Assembly: GCA_040222855.1 (NCBI GenBank)
Contig: JAVKCD010000003.1
Span: 248,001 to 312,000, forward strand
Origin: Phycisphaeraceae bacterium
GTDB lineage: Bacteria > Planctomycetota > Phycisphaerae > Phycisphaerales > Phycisphaeraceae
Direction of reading: 5' to 3'
DNA length: 64,000 nt
Of this stretch, positions 59,598-64,000 are shown in pieces. The notes beneath the pieces were generated by a model. That model did not search any database, had not been told where the DNA came from, and saw nothing but the letters and a program-made list of their open reading frames with translations. Within the stretch, counting starts at the first letter, position 1, and each line of letters opens with the position of its first letter. A program made the translations under genes and the position numbers.

Positions 59598-61046
59598 CTA
59601 CGCCGATTGCGCGATGAGTTGCTGCTCCTTCCACTTCTTGAGTTTGAGGCCAAGGGTGCGAACGCCTATACCCAGAGCCCGGGCGGTTTTCTGCCGGTTC
59701 CCGCCGAAGTACTGCAGGGCGTGGACAATCTGCTCACGTTCCACTTCTTCGAGGCAGCGGACGGCACTGGCACCAGGCGTCGGCATCGAGCTTGGCGGCA
59801 TCGAGAAAGGGGGTGCCTCACGTGGATCGGCAGGCGTGTGGGGAGGCACGATCCGGGGCGCTGCAGGCCCAGGCGTCGATAGCCAGGGCTGGATCAGATC
59901 GGCCTTGACGACCCCGCCTCGGGTAAGCACAGAGGCCCGCTCGCAGATGTTCTGCAGTTCACGAACATTGCCGGGCCACGGGTAGTCGCGGAGGACGGAC
60001 ATGGCAGCCGGGTCGAGGCGTTTGGGTTCGCGGCCTTCGCGCAAAGCCACTTGCGCAAGAAAATGCTCGGCCAGCAGGGGGACATCCTCGAGCCGATGCC
60101 GCATCGGCGGAATTTCGATGGGCAAAACATTGAGCCGGTAATACAGGTCCTGGCGAAACTGGCCGGAGGCGACGGAGTGACGCAGGTCCCGGTTGGTTGT
60201 CGCGAGCACACGAACATCGACGTGCAGTGAGGTGCTCGAACCAACGCGCTCGAACTGGCCTTCCTGAAGAACACGGAGCAGTTTGGCCTGAAGCGTCGGA
60301 GAGATCTCGGAGATCTCGTCGAGAAGTAATGTCCCGCCATCGGCAAGCTCGAACCGCCCTTTACGAAGCTGCTCAGCACCCGTGAAGGCTCCTCGCTCGT
60401 GCCCAAACAGTTCGCTCTCGAGCAAGCTGCTGGAGAGGGCGGCGCAGTTCACGCAGAGCATGACCCGATCACGACGCGGGCTGTGGGCGTGGATCGTTCG
60501 AGCAACAACCTCCTTGCCGGTACCCGATTCACCCGAAATCAGCACGGTCCCGCTTGAGTTGGCGACCTGATGGATCTGCTGGGCGAGACGTCGCATCTCG
60601 GTGGACTTCCCCACGAGTGAAGGAGCGAAGTCGGCTCGCGTGTCAGACATGCTCCGCAGGGCTTCGTTCTCGGAGGCGAGTTGACGGTGCTGGACGGCGC
60701 GACGCATGACCATGACGAGCTGATCGCCTTCAAACGGCTTCTGGATGAAGTCGAACGCACCCTCGTGCATGGCGGCAACAGCGTCGGAGACGGTGCCATA
60801 GGCGGTCATCAGGACCACCGGCAGGCCAGGCTCGACGCGACGCAGTTCGCCCAGGAGAGCGAGCCCGTCCATCTCAGGCATCTTGAGGTCGGTGATGACG
60901 GCAGAGGGGCGGTGCTTGCCGACCTGAGTGATGGCAGCCTGCCCGTCGTTGGCGGTCACGACCGCGTAGCCAGCCCGCTGAAGCGTGGCGGCAACCGAGT
61001 CGCGCATGATCTGTTTGTCGTCGACGACGAGGATTTTCTGGGTCAT
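59598..61046 (-). CDS. Sigma-54 flagellar response regulator (FlrC/FleR type)
   Basis: 482 residues. Receiver with Asp53 (VITDLKMPEMDG). AAA+ domain with [23 protein letters not shown] and LLLDEISEISPTLQAKLLRV. The C-terminal Fis-type HTH follows a Pro-rich linker (about 390-430) and reads LQYFGGNRQKTARALGIGVRTLGLKLKKW. It likely activates the sigma-54 promoter of flgB directly downstream. It is encoded overlapping its kinase by four bases. Confidence 0.94.
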   Translation of the reverse strand: MTQKILVVDDKQIMRDSVAATLQRAGYAVVTANDGQAAITQVGKHRPSAVITDLKMPEMDGLALLGELRRVEPGLPVVLMTAYGTVSDAVAAMHEGAFDFIQKPFEGDQLVMVMRRAVQHRQLASENEALRSMSDTRADFAPSLVGKSTEMRRLAQQIHQVANSSGTVLISGESGTGKEVVARTIHAHSPRRDRVMLCVNCAALSSSLLESELFGHERGAFTGAEQLRKGRFELADGGTLLLDEISEISPTLQAKLLRVLQEGQFERVGSSTSLHVDVRVLATTNRDLRHSVASGQFRQDLYYRLNVLPIEIPPMRHRLEDVPLLAEHFLAQVALREGREPKRLDPAAMSVLRDYPWPGNVRELQNICERASVLTRGGVVKADLIQPWLSTPGPAAPRIVPPHTPADPREAPPFSMPPSSMPTPGASAVRCLEEVEREQIVHALQYFGGNRQKTARALGIGVRTLGLKLKKWKEQQLIAQSA

Positions 61047-61948
61047 GCCGCTTCAGCCCCCAGTCCCTGGGCGGTTTCGGCAGGCCTCGGGATCGTGCAG
61101 GTAAAGACAGCGCCATTGTCGTTGTGCACAGTGATGGACCCGTTGTGGGCATCAATAATGCGGTGGACGATGGCGAGCCCCAGGCCGGTGCCGGTGTGTC
61201 TGGTGGTGAAGAAGGGGTTGAAGATACGGTCAATCAGTTCACGATCGATGCCGGGACCAGTGTCACGAATCGTGATCCGGTCGTCGCCCCCAAGCGTGCG
61301 GACCTTGATCGTCAGGTGTCTTGGGACTTCAGACTTGGCCATCGCTTCGGTAGCGTTGCGGACAAGGTTAAGCAGCGCCTGCTGGAGCAGAGCGCAGTCG
61401 GCGAAGACTTCGCCAGCGCATGGCTGATCACAATCGATGTCTACGGTGATGTCGGCGGCCTTGATCTCGTGACGATGGGTGTTGATGGCCTGATTAATGA
61501 GCGATTCGATATCGACCCAGGTCTTGCGGGCCTGGATGTCACGGGCAAAATGCAGGACATCGTGAACGATGCCGTCGAGTGAGCGGACCGCGTCGGCGAT
61601 GCGGGTCACATTCTGCTGAACGCCCTCAAGGTTCTGATGACCCCCCTGCTGGAGGTCTTCAAGCGCCATGTTCGCGTAAAGGCCGATCCCGCCAAGCGGG
61701 TTGCGGATTTCGTGCGCGATGCCAGCGGCCATCTCGCCCAGCGCCGAGAGCCGGCGGCTGCGCTGGAGTTGGGCATTGGTGCTGGCGAGTTCACGGCGAA
61801 GGCGTGTGACCTCGGATTCAAGCCGAGCGTGGCTCTCGGCGACCTTGTCGGTCACCTCGTTGTAGGCGCGGATGATCTGCGCAAGGTCATCAGGAAGGAT
61901 GGGCTTGTCGACCTGCTGCTGGTTCTGGAGGGTCGCCTGGTCACGCAT
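61043..61948 (-). CDS. Soluble histidine kinase (FlrB/FleS type)
   Basis: 301 residues, no membrane helix and no PAS or other sensor. An N-terminal coiled coil (about 30-68) precedes the H-box EMAAGIAHEIRNPLGG (His79). The HATPase domain has the N-box LLNLVRNATEAM, G1 RDTGPGIDREL, F-box FNPFFTTR and G2 GTGLGLAIV. The absence of a sensor suggests it responds to partners, perhaps assembly state. It pairs with the regulator downstream (ATGA overlap). Confidence 0.93.
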   Translation of the reverse strand: MRDQATLQNQQQVDKPILPDDLAQIIRAYNEVTDKVAESHARLESEVTRLRRELASTNAQLQRSRRLSALGEMAAGIAHEIRNPLGGIGLYANMALEDLQQGGHQNLEGVQQNVTRIADAVRSLDGIVHDVLHFARDIQARKTWVDIESLINQAINTHRHEIKAADITVDIDCDQPCAGEVFADCALLQQALLNLVRNATEAMAKSEVPRHLTIKVRTLGGDDRITIRDTGPGIDRELIDRIFNPFFTTRHTGTGLGLAIVHRIIDAHNGSITVHNDNGAVFTCTIPRPAETAQGLGAEAA

Positions 61949-61953
61949 CGAGG

Positions 61954-62445
61954 TTATCCCTGCTTGTCAGTAAAACGGCTGCTGGACGGAAGATTGGCGG
62001 GCGGCCGCTGGCTGGTGCCCTGATAGGCACGTGTGGCCTGAGTGGCCATGCTGTTGCGACCGAGTTGCTTGGAGACGCGACCCCTCGCCTGTTGAAGCCT
62101 GTCGCCATCGGCTCGGTCACGGGCCATGATGCTCCGCATCAACTCATCGGTTTCGTCAAGCAGGCCACGAAGACGCTCGCGATCGTCCTGCTCGAGCGAG
62201 GCTCGGACGTCATCCCACGACTCACGGAACGGCCGAAGCGACTCGGCGATGATGCGAAGGTCATCGAGGATCGTCTGGCGGCGCGAGAGCACCATCAGCA
62301 ACTTGGCGGTGTCGCCAGCGTCGATGAAACGCTGCTGCTGCTCAGACAGCGACCCCAAAGACTGGTAGAGATCCCGCTGCCGCACCACTAGATCTAGTAG
62401 TGCTTGCGGGTCTTGGGTGTCGAGATGGGGTGTCTTCGTGGTCAT
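61954..62445 (-). CDS. FlgN-like flagellar chaperone
   Basis: 163 residues, helical. DLVVRQRDLYQSLGSLSEQQ then QRFIDAGDTAKLLMVLSRRQ (split) is the FlgN-type pattern of helices. FlgN chaperones hook-filament junction proteins FlgK and FlgL. It is the gene preceding the kinase; flgK and flgL are not in the window. The start ATG at 62445 has no obvious ribosome binding site. Moderate support. Confidence 0.7.
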   Translation of the reverse strand: MTTKTPHLDTQDPQALLDLVVRQRDLYQSLGSLSEQQQRFIDAGDTAKLLMVLSRRQTILDDLRIIAESLRPFRESWDDVRASLEQDDRERLRGLLDETDELMRSIMARDRADGDRLQQARGRVSKQLGRNSMATQATRAYQGTSQRPPANLPSSSRFTDKQG

Positions 62446-62559
62446 CCTGACCGTTCCAATCCATAACGCGGGCGTCCTGCCCGTGATCTTCTTCGGTTGA
62501 TGAAGGTCCGATAGCTGAAGAATTTATGGATGCAGGCTCTGGCGTGAACGCGATTTACG

Positions 62560-64000
62560 CTAACGCGCGCTGGCCTGCCCGCCAAGGAGCTCGAGTTCGG
62601 AGGTCCACCGGAGCCAGTCTTCCCAGTGCTCGCGGGTCATCGGGAGCGAAGGATCATCGAAAGCGTCATCGGGCATGCGCTCGAGTTGCCAGCGGGCCTG
62701 ATCGTTGGCGACCCGGGCCTCCTGGAACTGACCGAGTTCGCACCGGGCGTTGAAGATCTGGACCAACGCAACCAGCGACGCCGGATGATTCTCCCACCGT
62801 CGGGCGGCTTCCCCATAGAGCGCGATTGCGGTCTCGAACTGCCGACGATCAAAAGCGCAATCCGCCTGATAGAAATAGGCGTTGCGGAGATAAAGCCGTT
62901 CAATAGGAGAGAGAACCTGATCCACGCGGGACTCCAGGTCCTCGATCACCATGTTGTACAGATTCTGGGCGGCTTCGAGTCGCCGGTTGCGTTCAGCGTG
63001 CTGCGCGACCTTCTCACGCTGGGTGACGGGCCCGAGGTCCTCTTCGAGGGCAATGACCGATTTTCGGTAGCTGTCGGCGAGAAGATACCGGAGTCGTGCG
63101 CCCTCAAGGCTGCTGCCGTAACGTTCAACAGCGGCTTCAAGCTGCTCGATAGCGTCGACATAGTGATCGGGCTCGTTCTGACCAAGTCGGTAGTAGAGCG
63201 AGCCGAGCTCGATAAGCGCTTCGCGGTACTGATCACTCTCGGGCGTGATCGCTTCGTGGTCTTCAAGGACCGAGCGCAGGGTCCGCAAAGCAGCATCGTT
63301 GCTACCCACAGCCGTGTAGGCCTGGGCCAGTGGCACAAGGACTCCAAACGTCTGAAAACCGGTCGGATGCTGCTCAGAGAGGTTTAGGAACTGATCGATC
63401 GCGGCCTGATACTCGCCCGCAGCCATGAGAGAGCGACCAAGACGAGCCATAGCCTGGTGCCGGCGTGCGTCTTCGGGTCGGGTATCGACGTACTCGGCGT
63501 AAACAGAGATGGCTTCGGTCCAAAGTTGCGCACGGTCGTAGCAGATGCCCGCTCGCCAGAGACTCACGCCATGGGCCTGGTTGTCCGAGATCGTGACGAG
63601 CCGAGCGTGCTGGTGGTAGTTGGCCGCGGCGTTGGCAAAGTGCTGAGCCGCCTTCTGATTGGCAAGCCGAGCGGCATCAGGCGTAGGCCCGGCGGTCAGG
63701 GTATCAGCGTAGGGATCAAGCGATTCGGCGTAGGCGCGTTGCTGCTCGCCAATCCGTTCGTGCGTGACGGCGAGGTCGAGAACGATCGGAGCGGGCATGA
63801 CCTCCCCGTAGAGCGGAGCCATCAGCATGAGGAAGTCGAGTACGGTGTCGTACTCATCAAGGTCAGCAAGGTAATCGACATGCGAGCGCACGACATCAAC
63901 GAGCTGGGTTCTTCGCGGGTCATACGGCTGGCCGTACTCGGCGAGCCACGCCACGGCCTGGCCGAGAATCTCAAGGGCCTCAGGGTAGGCCCCCATGCGG
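62560..64000 (-). CDS. TPR-repeat protein, partial
   Basis: At least 479 residues; the frame stays open through the right edge, so the N-terminus is missing. Multiple tetratricopeptide-like repeats (e.g. AISVYAEYVDTRPEDARRHQ; AIDQFLNLSEQHPTGFQTFG; AIALYGEAARRWENHPASLV). No signal is visible because the start is outside. TPR proteins serve as scaffolds. Its position upstream of flagellar genes on the same strand suggests, without proving, a flagellar or envelope role. Confidence 0.8.
   Translation of the reverse strand, partial: RMGAYPEALEILGQAVAWLAEYGQPYDPRRTQLVDVVRSHVDYLADLDEYDTVLDFLMLMAPLYGEVMPAPIVLDLAVTHERIGEQQRAYAESLDPYADTLTAGPTPDAARLANQKAAQHFANAAANYHQHARLVTISDNQAHGVSLWRAGICYDRAQLWTEAISVYAEYVDTRPEDARRHQAMARLGRSLMAAGEYQAAIDQFLNLSEQHPTGFQTFGVLVPLAQAYTAVGSNDAALRTLRSVLEDHEAITPESDQYREALIELGSLYYRLGQNEPDHYVDAIEQLEAAVERYGSSLEGARLRYLLADSYRKSVIALEEDLGPVTQREKVAQHAERNRRLEAAQNLYNMVIEDLESRVDQVLSPIERLYLRNAYFYQADCAFDRRQFETAIALYGEAARRWENHPASLVALVQIFNARCELGQFQEARVANDQARWQLERMPDDAFDDPSLPMTREHWEDWLRWTSELELLGGQASAR

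Overview
The window looks like chromosomal DNA of a free-living, flagellated planctomycete, most likely class Phycisphaerae. It is GC-rich. It encodes five secreted proteins with PEP-CTERM-type sorting tails ending in RRR. It also has a protein with the CPxCGYxLxGLP...CPECG zinc-ribbon start common in planctomycetes, a futalosine-pathway menaquinone gene (mqnA), and one large flagellar locus laid out almost exactly like the Bacillus fla/che operon. No species can be named from sequence alone. I saw no mobile element, CRISPR array or rRNA.

Layout. 1-7.9 kb: a truncated aquaporin-type channel divergent from a small-molecule kinase, ilvC, a zinc-ribbon membrane protein, arsC, three PEP-CTERM proteins (one with a spondin domain), a TetR regulator with a tandem palindromic operator, and tRNA-Arg(TCG). 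8.1-19.4 kb: a plus-strand run encoding the core of an exopolysaccharide machine of the kind associated with exosortase A (initiating sugar transferase, Wza-like export lipoprotein, Wzz-like chain-length protein, ExeA-like ATPase, BY-kinase). It is followed by a short glycosyltransferase-like protein, two unknown envelope proteins, phoH and a PgpH-type HD phosphodiesterase. 19.4-25.5 kb: rpsF-ssb-rplI, lipA (with a large insertion), a small basic protein, a PglD-like acyltransferase, ispF, and an orphan NtrC-type regulator. 25.6-36 kb: mqnA, an unusual multi-HTH protein with a sigma-factor-like segment, folK-queE-queD (pterin and deazaguanine synthesis), cysH, two more PEP-CTERM proteins, a DUF1802 protein and argS.

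35.4-64 kb is a nearly unbroken minus-strand flagellar locus. In transcription order it runs: TPR protein, FlgN-like chaperone, an FlrB/FlrC-like sensor-regulator pair, flgB-flgC-fliE-fliF-fliG-fliH-fliI-fliJ, a YlxF/MotE-like protein, fliK-flgD, a 91-residue unknown, flgE-flbD-motA-motB-fliL-fliN-fliO-fliP-fliQ-fliR-flhB-flhA-flhF-flhG, a 94-residue membrane protein, then fliA. The order gives the likely regulatory logic: the sigma-54 activator pair sits just upstream of a near-consensus sigma-54 promoter in front of flgB, and the sigma-28 gene closes the locus before a strong terminator. fliM is missing from its usual place between fliL and fliN.

At the scale of the whole window, base composition changes strand near 26.4 kb. 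To the left the plus strand is C-rich whichever strand carries the gene; to the right it is G-rich. This is the pattern of a replication-origin-like skew switch or an inversion boundary. It coincides with the start of the unrecognised multi-HTH gene. All skew statements are by-eye estimates.
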